Below, piece after piece: positions 10,203 to 19,291 of a DNA stretch of 64,000 nucleotides. Numbering within the stretch: the stretch's first letter is position 1; every line of letters begins with the position of its first letter. The notes under the pieces were generated by a model that saw nothing but the letters and a program-made list of their open reading frames with translations, was not told where the DNA came from and ran no database searches. The stretch lies in assembly GCF_003590875.1 (NCBI RefSeq), contig NZ_QYUN01000002.1, positions 2,170,001 to 2,234,000 of the forward strand, written 5' to 3'. Both the position numbers and the translations under genes were made by a program. Source of the DNA: Noviherbaspirillum cavernae. Its GTDB lineage: Bacteria; Pseudomonadota; Gammaproteobacteria; Burkholderiales; Burkholderiaceae_D.

Positions 10203-10222
10203 GAACTCAAGTTCAATATAAT
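10203..10222 (+). promoter_or_regulatory. Second small dyad next to a TATAAT box upstream of the XRE-cupin gene (candidate operator 2)
   Basis: GAACT-CA-AGTTC (10203-10214) abuts a perfect TATAAT (10217-10222) about 40 bp before the regulator start. No good -35 is seen. The dyad would overlap the promoter and could mediate autoregulation. Confidence 0.35.
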
Positions 10223-10261
10223 GAATACTAGCGACGCCTGTCAAATTTTGCAAGCACCCAT

Positions 10262-10834
10262 ATGAAGCCACTTAATCCAAATGCGCCCCCCGAAGTCGGC
10301 GCGACCCTTCAGAAAATCAGACTGAAACGAGGTTTGACACTGGAAGATCTGTCGCGTGCGGCGGGGGTGTCGAAATCCATGCTGTCGCAGATTGAACGGG
10401 AGAAAGCAAACCCGACGATCGCTGTCGCCTGGCGGTTGGCCAATGCACTGGGCCTCGGCATTGATGAACTGCTTGCCAGCGGGCCAAAAGAATCCGATGC
10501 CATACGGATACTTGAGCCGTATGAAACGCCGACCTTGCCGGGCACGCATGCAGGCTATGTGCTGCGGATACTCGGTCCGATGGAACTGGCAGGGAAATAC
10601 GAATGGTATGAACTCACGCTGGCACCGGAAGGTGGCTTGGTGTCCAGCTCACATGACCCGGGAACGACCGAGCATTTGACGGTGCTGCACGGTGCGGTCG
10701 AGGTGGAAGTCGACGGCGTGAAGAAGAAACTGAAGAATGGCGGAACGGCGCGTTATCAGGCAGACAAAAACCACGCCATCCGCAATGCAGGAAAAACCGA
10801 GGCGAAGGCGTTACTTGTGGTCATCCATCGATAA
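10262..10834 (+). CDS. XRE-family regulator with C-terminal cupin domain
   Basis: 190-residue protein with an N-terminal helix-turn-helix (about 15-70; LEDLSRAAGVSKSMLSQIE is the recognition region) and a C-terminal cupin_2 sensor (about 110-185). This architecture is common in local regulators of amino-acid or amine catabolism, where the cupin binds a small ligand. It is divergent from kbl-tdh across a 179-bp region with two inverted repeats, so it probably controls threonine degradation and itself. The ligand is not deducible from sequence. It converges on hom with a 27-bp gap. Confidence 0.85.
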   Translation: MKPLNPNAPPEVGATLQKIRLKRGLTLEDLSRAAGVSKSMLSQIEREKANPTIAVAWRLANALGLGIDELLASGPKESDAIRILEPYETPTLPGTHAGYVLRILGPMELAGKYEWYELTLAPEGGLVSSSHDPGTTEHLTVLHGAVEVEVDGVKKKLKNGGTARYQADKNHAIRNAGKTEAKALLVVIHR

Positions 10835-10861
10835 CGCCTTCGTATTGCGGAACGTGCGAAA

Positions 10862-12172
10862 TCAGCTCAGGTGCTCCAGGCGGATCTTGCTGACCTTGCC
10901 GACCACGGTAGGCAAGGCTTCGATCTTCGCAATCGCCGCTTCGACGTTCTTTTCCTGCGTCTGGTGCGTCAGCATGATGATGTCGGTGCAGCTCTCACCT
11001 TCCGCCGGTTCTTTCTGCAGCATTGCGTCGATGGAAATCGTCGAATCCGCCAGGATGCGCGTCACATCAGCCAGCACGCCGGTCTGGTCCTCGACCTGCA
11101 TACGCAGGTAGTAGCTGGTGGTGATTTCCGACATCGGCAGAATCGGCGTGTCGGTCATGGCATCCGGCTGGAATGCGAGATGCGGTACCCGATGCTCGGG
11201 ATCGGCAGTGGCCAGACGCGTAATGTCCACCAGGTCGGCAATGACCGCCGACGCGGTCGGCTCGGAACCCGCGCCCTTGCCGTAATACAACGTCGCGCCC
11301 ACTGCATCGCCCTGCACCAGCACCGCGTTCATCGCGCCCTCGACATTCGCGATCAGGCGTTTTGCCGGAATCAGCGTCGGATGCACGCGCAATTCGATGC
11401 CCTTCGGGGTGCGCTTGGCGATGCCCAGCAGCTTGATGCGATAGCCCAATTGCTCTGCGTAGCGGATATCGGTCGCCTGCAGCTTGGTGATGCCTTCCAC
11501 ATGCGCCTTGTCGAATTGCACCGGAATGCCGAATGCAATCGCCGACATGATGGTCGCCTTGTGCGCCGCATCGACGCCTTCGATATCGAAGGTCGGATCG
11601 GCTTCGGCATAACCCAGCCGTTGTGCCTCTTTCAGCACCACGTCAAAGTCCAGCCCCTTGTCGCGCATTTCGGACAGGATGAAATTGGTCGTGCCGTTGA
11701 TGATGCCGGCGATCCACTCGATGCGGTTCGCCGTCAGCCCTTCGCGCAGCGCCTTGATGATCGGGATGCCGCCGGCCACCGCCGCCTCGAACGCGACCAT
11801 CACACCCTTTTCCTGCGCCGCCTTGAAAATCTCGTTGCCGTGCATTGCCAGCAAAGCCTTGTTCGCGGTAACGACGTGCTTGCCGTTCGCAATCGCCTTC
11901 AACACCAGATCCTTTGCGATCCCGTAGCCGCCGATCAGTTCGATCACGATATCGATATCGGGATGGTTCACCACCAGGTTGGCATCGTTGACAATCTCGC
12001 ACTCACCATTGGTCAATTCCTTGGCGCGCGCGGTATTCAAGTCGGCAACCATCGCAATCTGAATGTCGCGCCCTGCGCGACGGGTAATTTCTTCCCGATT
12101 GCGCTTGAGTACGTTGAACGTGCCGGACCCGACGGTGCCGATGCCTAGTAAGCCTACTTTGATGGGTTTCAT
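10862..12172 (-). CDS. hom: Homoserine dehydrogenase
   Basis: 436-residue monofunctional enzyme that reduces aspartate semialdehyde to homoserine, the branch point to threonine and methionine. It shows the NAD(P) motif GIGTVGSGT (about 9-17), VTANKALLA, the catalytic-domain GIINGTTNFIL and EADPTFDIEG, and a C-terminal ACT domain (about 350-430) for feedback inhibition by threonine. Length is standard for the monofunctional form. It lies 65 bp downstream of alaA on the same strand. Confidence 0.96.
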   Translation of the reverse strand: MKPIKVGLLGIGTVGSGTFNVLKRNREEITRRAGRDIQIAMVADLNTARAKELTNGECEIVNDANLVVNHPDIDIVIELIGGYGIAKDLVLKAIANGKHVVTANKALLAMHGNEIFKAAQEKGVMVAFEAAVAGGIPIIKALREGLTANRIEWIAGIINGTTNFILSEMRDKGLDFDVVLKEAQRLGYAEADPTFDIEGVDAAHKATIMSAIAFGIPVQFDKAHVEGITKLQATDIRYAEQLGYRIKLLGIAKRTPKGIELRVHPTLIPAKRLIANVEGAMNAVLVQGDAVGATLYYGKGAGSEPTASAVIADLVDITRLATADPEHRVPHLAFQPDAMTDTPILPMSEITTSYYLRMQVEDQTGVLADVTRILADSTISIDAMLQKEPAEGESCTDIIMLTHQTQEKNVEAAIAKIEALPTVVGKVSKIRLEHLS

Positions 12173-12237
12173 AAGTTAAAGAGTGGTAAATGCCGCAGGA
12201 CCGCAATCCCGTCTGAAAAAATCCGTCTATCTGAGAA

Positions 12238-13470
12238 CTATGCTGCCTGTGCGTACCGTCTGCGGTAGCCATCGAGAAAGCGCGCAATCCGGCCGACCGC
12301 CTCGGTCAAGTCATCCGAGTTGGGCAGAAACACGACACGGAAATGATCTGGAGCAATCCAGTTGAAACCTGTGCCTTGCACGATCAGCACCTTCTCTTCC
12401 GCCAGCAGCTCGTAGGCGAATTGCTGATCGTTACTGATCGGATACAGCTTGGGATCCAGCTTCGGAAACATGTACAACGCCGATCTCGGTTTCACGCAGG
12501 TGACCCCCGGAATATCCGTCAACAGCTTGTGCGCCAGATCACGCTGCTTGAGCAGCCTGCCGCCCGGGCCGACCAGGTCATCGATGCTCTGATAGCCGCC
12601 CAGCGCGGTCTGAATCGCGTACTGCCCAGGCGCATTCGCACACAGGCGCATCGAGGCCAGCATATTGAGGCCTTCTATGTAATCCTTTGCATGCTTCTTT
12701 TCGCCCGACACCACCATCCACCCTGCACGATAGCCGCAGGACCGATAGTTTTTCGACAGACCATTCAAGGTCAGGAACAGCACATCGTCGGCCAAGGCCG
12801 CAATCGATGTGTGTGTATTGCCGTCATACAGTGTCTTGTCGTAAATCTCGTCGGCAAACACGATCAGTTGATGCTGGCGCGCGAGTTCGACAATCTGCTC
12901 CAGCAGTTCGACCGGATACAGTGCTCCCGTCGGATTGTTCGGATTGATGACAACAATCGCCTTGGTATTCGGCGTGATTTTCTTCTTGATATCTTCAATA
13001 TCGGGAAACCAATCAGCTGCTTCGTCGCAGATGTAATGCACCGGCTTGCCGCCCGACAGGCTCACCGCCGCAGTCCACAAGGGATAGTCCGGTGCCGGCA
13101 CCAATACTTCGTCGCCGGTATTGAGCAATGCATTCATGCCCATCACGATCAGCTCGGATGCGCCATTGCCGATGTAAATATCATCGATGGTCACGCCGGA
13201 AATGCGCTTTTCCTGCGTGTAATGCATGATCGCCTTGCGCGGCGCGAACATGCCCTTGGAATCGGTATAACCCGATGCGTTGGGCATATTGATGATCATG
13301 TCGTGCACGATTTCATCCGGCGCATCAAAGCCGAACACAGCGAGATTACCGATATTCAGTTTGATGATCCTGTGGCCCTCATCTTCCATCTGCCTGGCCT
13401 TTTCCAGGACCGGGCCACGGATGTCGTAACAGACATCTGCCAGTTTTTTCGATTTCTGAATCGGTCGCAT
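12238..13470 (-). CDS. alaA: Glutamate-pyruvate aminotransferase AlaA
   Basis: 410-residue class I/II PLP aminotransferase, clearly orthologous to E. coli AlaA (YfbQ), which makes alanine from pyruvate. The start at 13470 (MRPIQKSKKL) aligns exactly with the E. coli N-terminus. The conserved CYDIRGPVL, NPNNPTGA, ADEIYDK and the PLP-lysine motif NGLSKNYR are present. Oddity: the segment read as NIGNPAPFGFD in E. coli is NIGNLAVFGFD here, so two prolines near the active site are replaced. Its place ahead of hom is the usual beta-proteobacterial order. Confidence 0.93.
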   Translation of the reverse strand: MRPIQKSKKLADVCYDIRGPVLEKARQMEDEGHRIIKLNIGNLAVFGFDAPDEIVHDMIINMPNASGYTDSKGMFAPRKAIMHYTQEKRISGVTIDDIYIGNGASELIVMGMNALLNTGDEVLVPAPDYPLWTAAVSLSGGKPVHYICDEAADWFPDIEDIKKKITPNTKAIVVINPNNPTGALYPVELLEQIVELARQHQLIVFADEIYDKTLYDGNTHTSIAALADDVLFLTLNGLSKNYRSCGYRAGWMVVSGEKKHAKDYIEGLNMLASMRLCANAPGQYAIQTALGGYQSIDDLVGPGGRLLKQRDLAHKLLTDIPGVTCVKPRSALYMFPKLDPKLYPISNDQQFAYELLAEEKVLIVQGTGFNWIAPDHFRVVFLPNSDDLTEAVGRIARFLDGYRRRYAQAA

Positions 13471-13773
13471 TCGAGCCATCCCCTCAGTTAATGCAAAGAT
13501 ATGGGATGCAATGCTGCACCGCCAAAAGGTTCATTTTGCCGAAAGCAACCCGTTTTATCAATCGGTAAGAGCCTGATTGAAACGGAAACCGGTACAATGC
13601 GCGGTGTTTTGCCGGCGATAGCTGGAATTCCACACCATAACGGCAGCCGGAAAGAGAATTCGTCGCAGCGACCGCAGCAAAAAGACGGCCCGCCGAATGA
13701 TGATGACGAATGAATAACACGCCATTATTCCGCCGTTTCGTTCAACTCACTTCGTTTTCAATCCGGTAATACC
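13471..13773. other. Divergent intergenic region between alaA and the Mth938-like gene
   Basis: About 300 bp without a supported gene. It holds a plausible minus-strand promoter for alaA. I found no convincing promoter for the plus-strand Mth938/arn operon; a TACAAT at 13593 lacks a -35 partner. No PmrA-like repeat was recognised. Confidence 0.6.
13533..13561 (-). promoter_or_regulatory. Probable sigma-70 promoter of alaA
   Basis: On the minus strand TTGATA (13561-13556) and CAAAAT (13538-13533) are spaced by exactly 17 bp, about 60 bp upstream of alaA. Each hexamer is a partial match to consensus. Confidence 0.4.
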
Positions 13774-14154
13774 ATGAAGCTCCACTCCACTCCGACACAG
13801 CATTATCAGACTGTCACGGCGTACGACGAGACCGGCGTGGAGCTCAACGCCGTGCATTTCAGTCACAGCCTGATCGTCTTGCCGGAAGTTGCTCCCGTTC
13901 CGTGGTCACCCGTGTCATTCGACATGTTATCGAGCGAACATTTTGCCCAGATCGAAGCCACCGATCCCGACGTCGTGATCCTCGGAACCGGCGAACACCA
14001 ACACTTCGTTCATCCGAAACTGACCGCCGCACTCGCCGCCAGACGCATCGGCGTCGAATGCATGAGCAACCAGGCCGCATGCCGCACCTACAACATCCTG
14101 ATGGCGGAAGGTCGCAAGGTCGTGCTGGCCTTGATCTTTGAAAAAAACAGATAA
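13774..14154 (+). CDS. Mth938-like (DUF498) domain protein
   Basis: 126-residue single-domain protein of the Mth938/DUF498 family. Typical parts are the YDETGVELNAVHFSHSLIV start, PDVVILGTGEHQHF, and GVECMSNQAACRTYNIL. The bacterial function is unknown; a eukaryotic relative (NDUFAF3) assists respiratory complex I assembly. It ends only 15 bp before arnT and is in the same direction, so it probably heads the arn transcript. Whether this is functional or only positional is not clear from sequence. Confidence 0.85.
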   Translation: MKLHSTPTQHYQTVTAYDETGVELNAVHFSHSLIVLPEVAPVPWSPVSFDMLSSEHFAQIEATDPDVVILGTGEHQHFVHPKLTAALAARRIGVECMSNQAACRTYNILMAEGRKVVLALIFEKNR

Positions 14155-14169
14155 AAACAAGCACACATA

Positions 14170-15831
14170 ATGCGCGAACTGCATAAATCAAGATCCCTGG
14201 TCTGGAGCCTTTTCCTCCTCTTTTGCATTGTCTGGTTCTATGGGTTGGGCGCACGCACACTGATCCCCTCCGATGAAGGCCGCTACGCGGAAATGGGACG
14301 CGAAATGGCTGCAACCGGTGATTGGATCACGCTGCGTCTCAACGGCATCAAGTACTTCGAAAAGCCCCCTCTGCAAACATGGATGAATGCATTGACGTTC
14401 AAGGTCTTCGGCTTGGGTGAATGGCAGGCGCGTCTGTGGACCGGCTTGTGCGGCTTGCTCGGCATCGTGCTGGTGGCGCATACCGGCAGACGCCTGTTCG
14501 GCGAGCGTATCGGCTTCTTCGCCGGCACGGTGCTCGCGACCTGCTTCATGTGGGCCGGACTCGGCCATTTCAATTCGCTGGACATGGGATTGGCCGGCAT
14601 GATGACGATCGCGCTGTGTTCCCTGCTGATTGCGCAACGCGATGACGCGACCGCCAGAGAGCGGCGCAACTGGATGCTGCTCTGCTGGGCCGGCATGGCA
14701 CTGTCGGCGTTGTCCAAGGGATTGATCGGCATCGTGCTGCCCGGCGCGGCACTGGTTTTGTATACGCTCATTTCGCGGGATTGGGCAATCTGGAAACGAT
14801 TGCATTTCGGAGCGGGTCTGCTCGTCTTCTTCGCTATCACGACGCCCTGGTTCGTGCTGATCTCGCTGAAAAATCCGGAGTTCCCGCATTTCTTCTTTAT
14901 CCACGAACACTTCCAGCGCTTCACGAGCAAGGTGCATCATCGCGAAGGGCCGTGGCACTACTTCATTCCGTTTCTGCTCCTCGGCATTTTTCCATGGCTG
15001 GGCGTGCTCGCACAGAGTCTGTGGCATGGCCGGCGCGATTCATCGCAAACGTTCCAGCCGAAGACAATGCTGCTTGTCTGGTCCGTGTTCATTTTCTTTT
15101 TCTTCAGCATTTCCGGCTCCAAGCTGCCTGCCTACATCCTGCCGATTTTCCCCGCGCTTGCGCTACTGGTTGCATGCTATCTGGACAAAGCTTCGTTCAA
15201 GAACATCGCAGCCACGGCAGGCCTGCTTGCACTTGCCGGCGCAATCGGTCTGGCTCTCGCATCGAAGGTTCCGGCCCTCGCAAAGAACCCGTTCGAGATA
15301 CCGTTGTTCCAGTCTTACATACCCTGGGTCTTCGCAGCGGCAGCGATTGGACTGATAGGAGGCCTGACTGGCATCTGGCTGGCGCGCAGGCAAAAGGAAT
15401 GGGCCATCGTTGTCATCGGCGCAGCAGGCTTCGCATACAGCCAGATGCTGATGTTCGGTCACGAGCAGTTCGGCCGTTATTCCGCCGGCGTGAATTACGT
15501 GCCGGCGATTGCGGCTGAATTGACGCCGGATACCCCGATATACGCGGTAGGCCGCTATCAGCAGGCGCTGCCATTCTATTTGAGCCGTACCATGATCCTT
15601 GTCGAACACCCGGATGAGATGCTTTTCGGCGTAACGCAGGAGCCGCATTTGTGGTTGCCGACACGCGACGCATTCCTGTCCAAATGGAAGACAGATCATG
15701 CCAACGGCAAGAAGGCCATCGCCATTATTCGCCCCGACATCTTCAAGTCGTTTCAAGAGCAAGGCGTGCCGATGCGTGTCATCGCGCAAGACCCGCGGCG
15801 CGTTGTTGTCACCAACGAAGCCGGAAAATGA
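14170..15831 (+). CDS. arnT: Undecaprenyl-phosphate L-Ara4N: lipid A transferase ArnT
   Basis: 553-residue GT39-type integral membrane glycosyltransferase with a long series of hydrophobic helices and a C-terminal periplasmic part (after about 440). The periplasmic-loop signatures PSDEGRYAEMGREM (catalytic Asp) and YFEKPPLQ are intact. It transfers 4-amino-4-deoxy-L-arabinose from undecaprenyl phosphate to lipid A, reducing negative charge and polymyxin binding. It is the first recognisable arn gene here, with the other six downstream in tight spacing; in enterobacteria arnT comes after arnB, C, A and D. Confidence 0.92.
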   Translation: MRELHKSRSLVWSLFLLFCIVWFYGLGARTLIPSDEGRYAEMGREMAATGDWITLRLNGIKYFEKPPLQTWMNALTFKVFGLGEWQARLWTGLCGLLGIVLVAHTGRRLFGERIGFFAGTVLATCFMWAGLGHFNSLDMGLAGMMTIALCSLLIAQRDDATARERRNWMLLCWAGMALSALSKGLIGIVLPGAALVLYTLISRDWAIWKRLHFGAGLLVFFAITTPWFVLISLKNPEFPHFFFIHEHFQRFTSKVHHREGPWHYFIPFLLLGIFPWLGVLAQSLWHGRRDSSQTFQPKTMLLVWSVFIFFFFSISGSKLPAYILPIFPALALLVACYLDKASFKNIAATAGLLALAGAIGLALASKVPALAKNPFEIPLFQSYIPWVFAAAAIGLIGGLTGIWLARRQKEWAIVVIGAAGFAYSQMLMFGHEQFGRYSAGVNYVPAIAAELTPDTPIYAVGRYQQALPFYLSRTMILVEHPDEMLFGVTQEPHLWLPTRDAFLSKWKTDHANGKKAIAIIRPDIFKSFQEQGVPMRVIAQDPRRVVVTNEAGK

Positions 15832-15841
15832 GTAGGGAACA

Positions 15842-16213
15842 ATGAATTTGGCGACCTTCGGATTCATCATGACCGGCATCCTTCTGAATGCCATTGCACA
15901 ATTGCTGCTCAAAGCCGGGACCAACGCTGTCGGTGCGATCCATCTCACCGCAGATAACTGGTTTGCGACCGGCATCAAGCTTGCGACGCAATTGCCGATC
16001 ATTGGCGGACTGACGTGTTACGTAGTGTCCGTCGTGGTATGGATCATTGGCCTGTCCAGAGTCGACGTGACGATTGCCTATCCGATGCTTTCGCTCGGCT
16101 ATATTGTCAATGCCATTGGTGCATGGTATTTCCTCGGCGAGGTTGTTTCCGCCCAAAAACTGCTCGCCATTGGCATCATCGTCGTCGGCGTCGCATTGCT
16201 GGCCCGCTCTTGA
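15842..16213 (+). CDS. arnE: SMR-like membrane protein, ArnE/ArnF-type flippase component
   Basis: 123 residues with four predicted membrane helices and an EamA/SMR-like pattern (LLLKAGTN near the N-terminus; VDVTIAYPMLSLGYI in the third helix). In E. coli ArnE and ArnF together flip undecaprenyl-phosphate-Ara4N to the periplasm. Only one such gene is present here, which implies a homodimer. It lies between arnT and arnB with 10- and 21-bp gaps. The choice between E and F names is arbitrary. Confidence 0.8.
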   Translation: MNLATFGFIMTGILLNAIAQLLLKAGTNAVGAIHLTADNWFATGIKLATQLPIIGGLTCYVVSVVVWIIGLSRVDVTIAYPMLSLGYIVNAIGAWYFLGEVVSAQKLLAIGIIVVGVALLARS

Positions 16214-16234
16214 CACCCCATTTCATTTCCTGCC

Positions 16235-17359
16235 ATGACCGAACCATTTCTGCCCTTTTCCAAGCCCACCATCGATGAAGCGACCATTGCAGCTGTCTCC
16301 GACGTGCTGCGGTCCGGCTGGATCACCAGCGGTCCAAAAGTCCAGGCCTTCGAAGCGCAACTGTCCGAATACTTCGGCGGACGCCCGGTACGCACGTTCA
16401 ATTCCGGCACGTGCACAATGGAAATCGCCCTGCGCGTTGCGGGCATCGGTCCGGGCGATGAAGTGATTACGACACCGATTTCGTGGGTCGCCACTGCCAA
16501 CGTGATCATTGAAGTCGGCGCCACGCCGGTTTTTGCCGATATCGATCCCGTCACGCGCAACATCGATCTCGACAAGGTCGAGGCAGCAATCACCGCGCGC
16601 ACCAAAGCGATCATTCCGGTCTATCTTGCGGGCCTTCCGGTGGATATGGATCGCTTGTACGCGATCGCAAGGAAACATGGTCTGCGCGTGATCGAAGATG
16701 CTGCGCAGGCGCTCGGTTCCAGCTGGAACGGCCAACGCATCGGCGCAATCGGCGATTTCGTTTCGTTCAGTTTTCAGGCCAACAAGAACATCACCACGTC
16801 CGAAGGCGGTTGCCTCGTATTGAATGATGCGGACGAAGCGCGACTTGCGGAAAAATATCGTTTGCAAGGCGTGACCCGCAGCGGATTCGACGGCATCGAT
16901 GTCGATGTACTGGGCGGCAAATTCAACATGACAGATATTGCAGCCACGATTGGACTGGGGCAATTTGCACATCTTGAAGCGATTACCGCGAAGCGTCGCA
17001 ACTTGGCGAAGCACTATTTCGCGACCTTTGGTACGGAATTTGAAGCACAGTATGGTGCCCAACTGCCTGTGCCGGATTTTGCAAACTCCAACTGGCACAT
17101 GTTCCAGATAGTGCTTCCGGAGCGCATCACACGCGCCGAATTCATGGAGAAAATGCTGCAACGAAACATCGGCATCGGCTATCATTACCCGCCGATTCAT
17201 TTGTTCAAGCTATACCTCGAGCGCGGCTTCAAGAAAGGCATGTTCCCGATCTCTGAACATGTGGGCCGACAAATTGTGACATTGCCGATGTTCTCGGTGA
17301 TGACCGAGCAGGATGTCGAACGAGCCGTCGCCGCAGTAAAGGCAGTACTCCAACAATAA
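16235..17359 (+). CDS. arnB: UDP-4-amino-4-deoxy-L-arabinose oxoglutarate aminotransferase ArnB
   Basis: 374-residue DegT/DnrJ/EryC1/StrS PLP aminotransferase that converts UDP-L-Ara4O to UDP-L-Ara4N. Visible features are LRSGWITSGPKV, FNSGTCTMEIAL, EDAAQALGSSWNG and the PLP lysine in SFQANKNITTSEGG (about residue 184). The C-terminal NWHMFQI and YHYPPIHLF blocks also fit ArnB. The length equals that of characterised ArnB, and the operon context fixes the substrate assignment. Confidence 0.92.
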   Translation: MTEPFLPFSKPTIDEATIAAVSDVLRSGWITSGPKVQAFEAQLSEYFGGRPVRTFNSGTCTMEIALRVAGIGPGDEVITTPISWVATANVIIEVGATPVFADIDPVTRNIDLDKVEAAITARTKAIIPVYLAGLPVDMDRLYAIARKHGLRVIEDAAQALGSSWNGQRIGAIGDFVSFSFQANKNITTSEGGCLVLNDADEARLAEKYRLQGVTRSGFDGIDVDVLGGKFNMTDIAATIGLGQFAHLEAITAKRRNLAKHYFATFGTEFEAQYGAQLPVPDFANSNWHMFQIVLPERITRAEFMEKMLQRNIGIGYHYPPIHLFKLYLERGFKKGMFPISEHVGRQIVTLPMFSVMTEQDVERAVAAVKAVLQQ

Positions 17360-17371
17360 GCCTACCGACTG

Positions 17372-18346
17372 ATGAAACCTGAACTATCCGTTGTCATCCC
17401 TATTTACAACGAAGAAGCGGGCCTCGCCAAGCTGTTCGCACGTCTGTATCCATCGCTGGATGCACTCGGCATCGCGTATGAAATCATCTTCATCAATGAC
17501 GGCAGCCGCGACAAATCTGCCGCAATTCTCGCCGAGCAGTTCCGCGAACGGCCGGATGTCACACGGGTGGTACTGCTGAACGGCAACTACGGACAGCACA
17601 TGGCCATCCTTGCCGGCTTCAAGGCAACGCGCGGCGACATCACCATCACACTCGATGCGGATCTGCAAAACCCGCCCGAAGAAATCGGCAACCTGGTTGC
17701 CAAGATTCGGGAAGGCCATGACTATGTCGGTTCGATCCGGCGCGAGCGACGCGATACCGCCTGGCGGACCTATGCCTCCCGCGCGATGAACCGACTGCGC
17801 GAAAGAATCACGCACATCAAGATGACCGATCAGGGCAACATGCTGCGCGCATACGGCCGCAACGTGATCGATCTCATCAACCAGTGCAACGAAGTCAACA
17901 CCTTCATTCCCGCTCTCGCCTACACCTTCGCACGCACGCCAACCGAGATTGTTGTCGAGCATGAGGAGCGTGCAGCCGGGGAATCAAAGTACTCGCTGTA
18001 CAGCCTGATTCGCCTGAATTTCGATCTTGTGACCGGCTTTTCGCTGATGCCGCTGCAGATTTTTTCCCTGCTCGGCATCGTACTGTCACTTGTCTCCGCC
18101 GCTCTGTTCGTGTTGCTGCTCGTGCGGCGGTTCGTACTCGGCGCGGAAGTTCAGGGTGTGTTCACCCTGTTCGCATTCCAGTTCTTCCTGATGGGCGTGC
18201 TGCTGTTTGGCGTGGGCCTGGTCGGCGAATATATCGGACGCATCTACCAGCAAGTCAGGGGCCGTCCGCGCTATGTTGTGCATGCGATCCTGGAGCAGAC
18301 GTCTGATCAATCCGTTGAACCGGTACCCTCCAGATTGAAGGGATAG
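17372..18346 (+). CDS. arnC: Undecaprenyl-phosphate 4-deoxy-4-formamido-L-arabinose transferase ArnC
   Basis: 324-residue GT2 glycosyltransferase with an N-terminal catalytic domain (SVVIPIYNEEAGL at about 5-17; the TLDADLQNPPEE block carries the DXD acid residues) and two C-terminal membrane helices (about 230-300). It transfers Ara4-formyl-N to undecaprenyl phosphate at the inner membrane. It sits 12 bp after arnB and 6 bp before the formyltransferase gene. Confidence 0.92.
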   Translation: MKPELSVVIPIYNEEAGLAKLFARLYPSLDALGIAYEIIFINDGSRDKSAAILAEQFRERPDVTRVVLLNGNYGQHMAILAGFKATRGDITITLDADLQNPPEEIGNLVAKIREGHDYVGSIRRERRDTAWRTYASRAMNRLRERITHIKMTDQGNMLRAYGRNVIDLINQCNEVNTFIPALAYTFARTPTEIVVEHEERAAGESKYSLYSLIRLNFDLVTGFSLMPLQIFSLLGIVLSLVSAALFVLLLVRRFVLGAEVQGVFTLFAFQFFLMGVLLFGVGLVGEYIGRIYQQVRGRPRYVVHAILEQTSDQSVEPVPSRLKG

Positions 18347-18352
18347 CCTGAA

Positions 18353-19258
18353 ATGCGCGCTGTTGTATTTGCCTACCACAACGTCGGCGTTCGCTGCCTG
18401 AAAGTCTTGCTGGCGCGCGGCGTCGATGTGTCGCTGGTCGTGACTCACGAAGACAATCCTGCGGAAACAATCTGGTTCGATTCGGTGGCGACATTGTGCC
18501 GCGAAAAGGGCATCCCATTCATCACGCCACATGTGCCGACGGCGCCGGAACTGATCTCGCAGGTCAAGCAGGAACAGCCGGATTTCATCTTCAGCTTTTA
18601 CTATCGCCACATGCTGCCGGTCGAACTGCTGTCCCTGGCGAGTAGAGGTGCATACAACATGCACGGCTCCCTGCTGCCGAAATATCGTGGCCGCGTGCCG
18701 GTCAACTGGGCGGTGCTGCACGGCGAGAACGAAACCGGCGCAACGCTGCATGAAATGACCATCAAACCCGACGCCGGCGCAATCGTGGCGCAAACGTCGG
18801 TGCCGATTCTGCCGGATGACACCGCCTATGAAGTATTCGGCAAAATCACTGTGGCGGCGGAACAAACGCTGTGGCGAGCATTGCCGGAAATGCTGGCAGG
18901 AAAAACACCCAGACTGCCGAACGATTTGTCCCGAGGCAGTTATTTCGGCGGGCGCAAGCCGGAAGACGGCCGCATCGACTGGTCACAATCGGCGCAGGCC
19001 ATCTACAATCTGCATCGCGCGGTGGCCCCGCCCTACCCCGGCGCATGGACGACGATTGGCGAAACAACCGTCATCATCGGCAAGGCGCGCCTGTCGAACC
19101 GGGTCTTGCCGCATTCAACTCCCGGTCTGACAGTGGCGGACAATCGCATATTCGGCGTTGGTGGCGATGGCCGCGCACTTGAAATTCACGAACTGCTGTG
19201 TGATGGAAAGCCGCTGTCGCCGACCGATTTACAACGAGCGTTATCGTCGCGCATATAA
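18353..19258 (+). CDS. UDP-L-Ara4N formyltransferase (stand-alone ArnA N-terminal domain)
   Basis: 301 residues equivalent to the formyltransferase half of E. coli ArnA. The N10-formyl-THF transferase core NMHGSLLPKYRGRVPVNW contains the catalytic Asn and His, and DAGAIVAQ carries the catalytic Asp. In E. coli this domain is fused to the decarboxylase; here the protein ends with a true stop and the decarboxylase is the next gene, 33 bp on. Both halves are full length, so this is a split arrangement and not a frameshift. Confidence 0.9.
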   Translation: MRAVVFAYHNVGVRCLKVLLARGVDVSLVVTHEDNPAETIWFDSVATLCREKGIPFITPHVPTAPELISQVKQEQPDFIFSFYYRHMLPVELLSLASRGAYNMHGSLLPKYRGRVPVNWAVLHGENETGATLHEMTIKPDAGAIVAQTSVPILPDDTAYEVFGKITVAAEQTLWRALPEMLAGKTPRLPNDLSRGSYFGGRKPEDGRIDWSQSAQAIYNLHRAVAPPYPGAWTTIGETTVIIGKARLSNRVLPHSTPGLTVADNRIFGVGGDGRALEIHELLCDGKPLSPTDLQRALSSRI

Positions 19259-19291
19259 CGCTTCGGATATCCCAACATCAAAGAAACACAA

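Noticed and set aside
14188..15027. 279-codon minus-strand frame opposite arnT
   Set aside because: Shadow frame; the plus-strand ArnT signatures cover the region.
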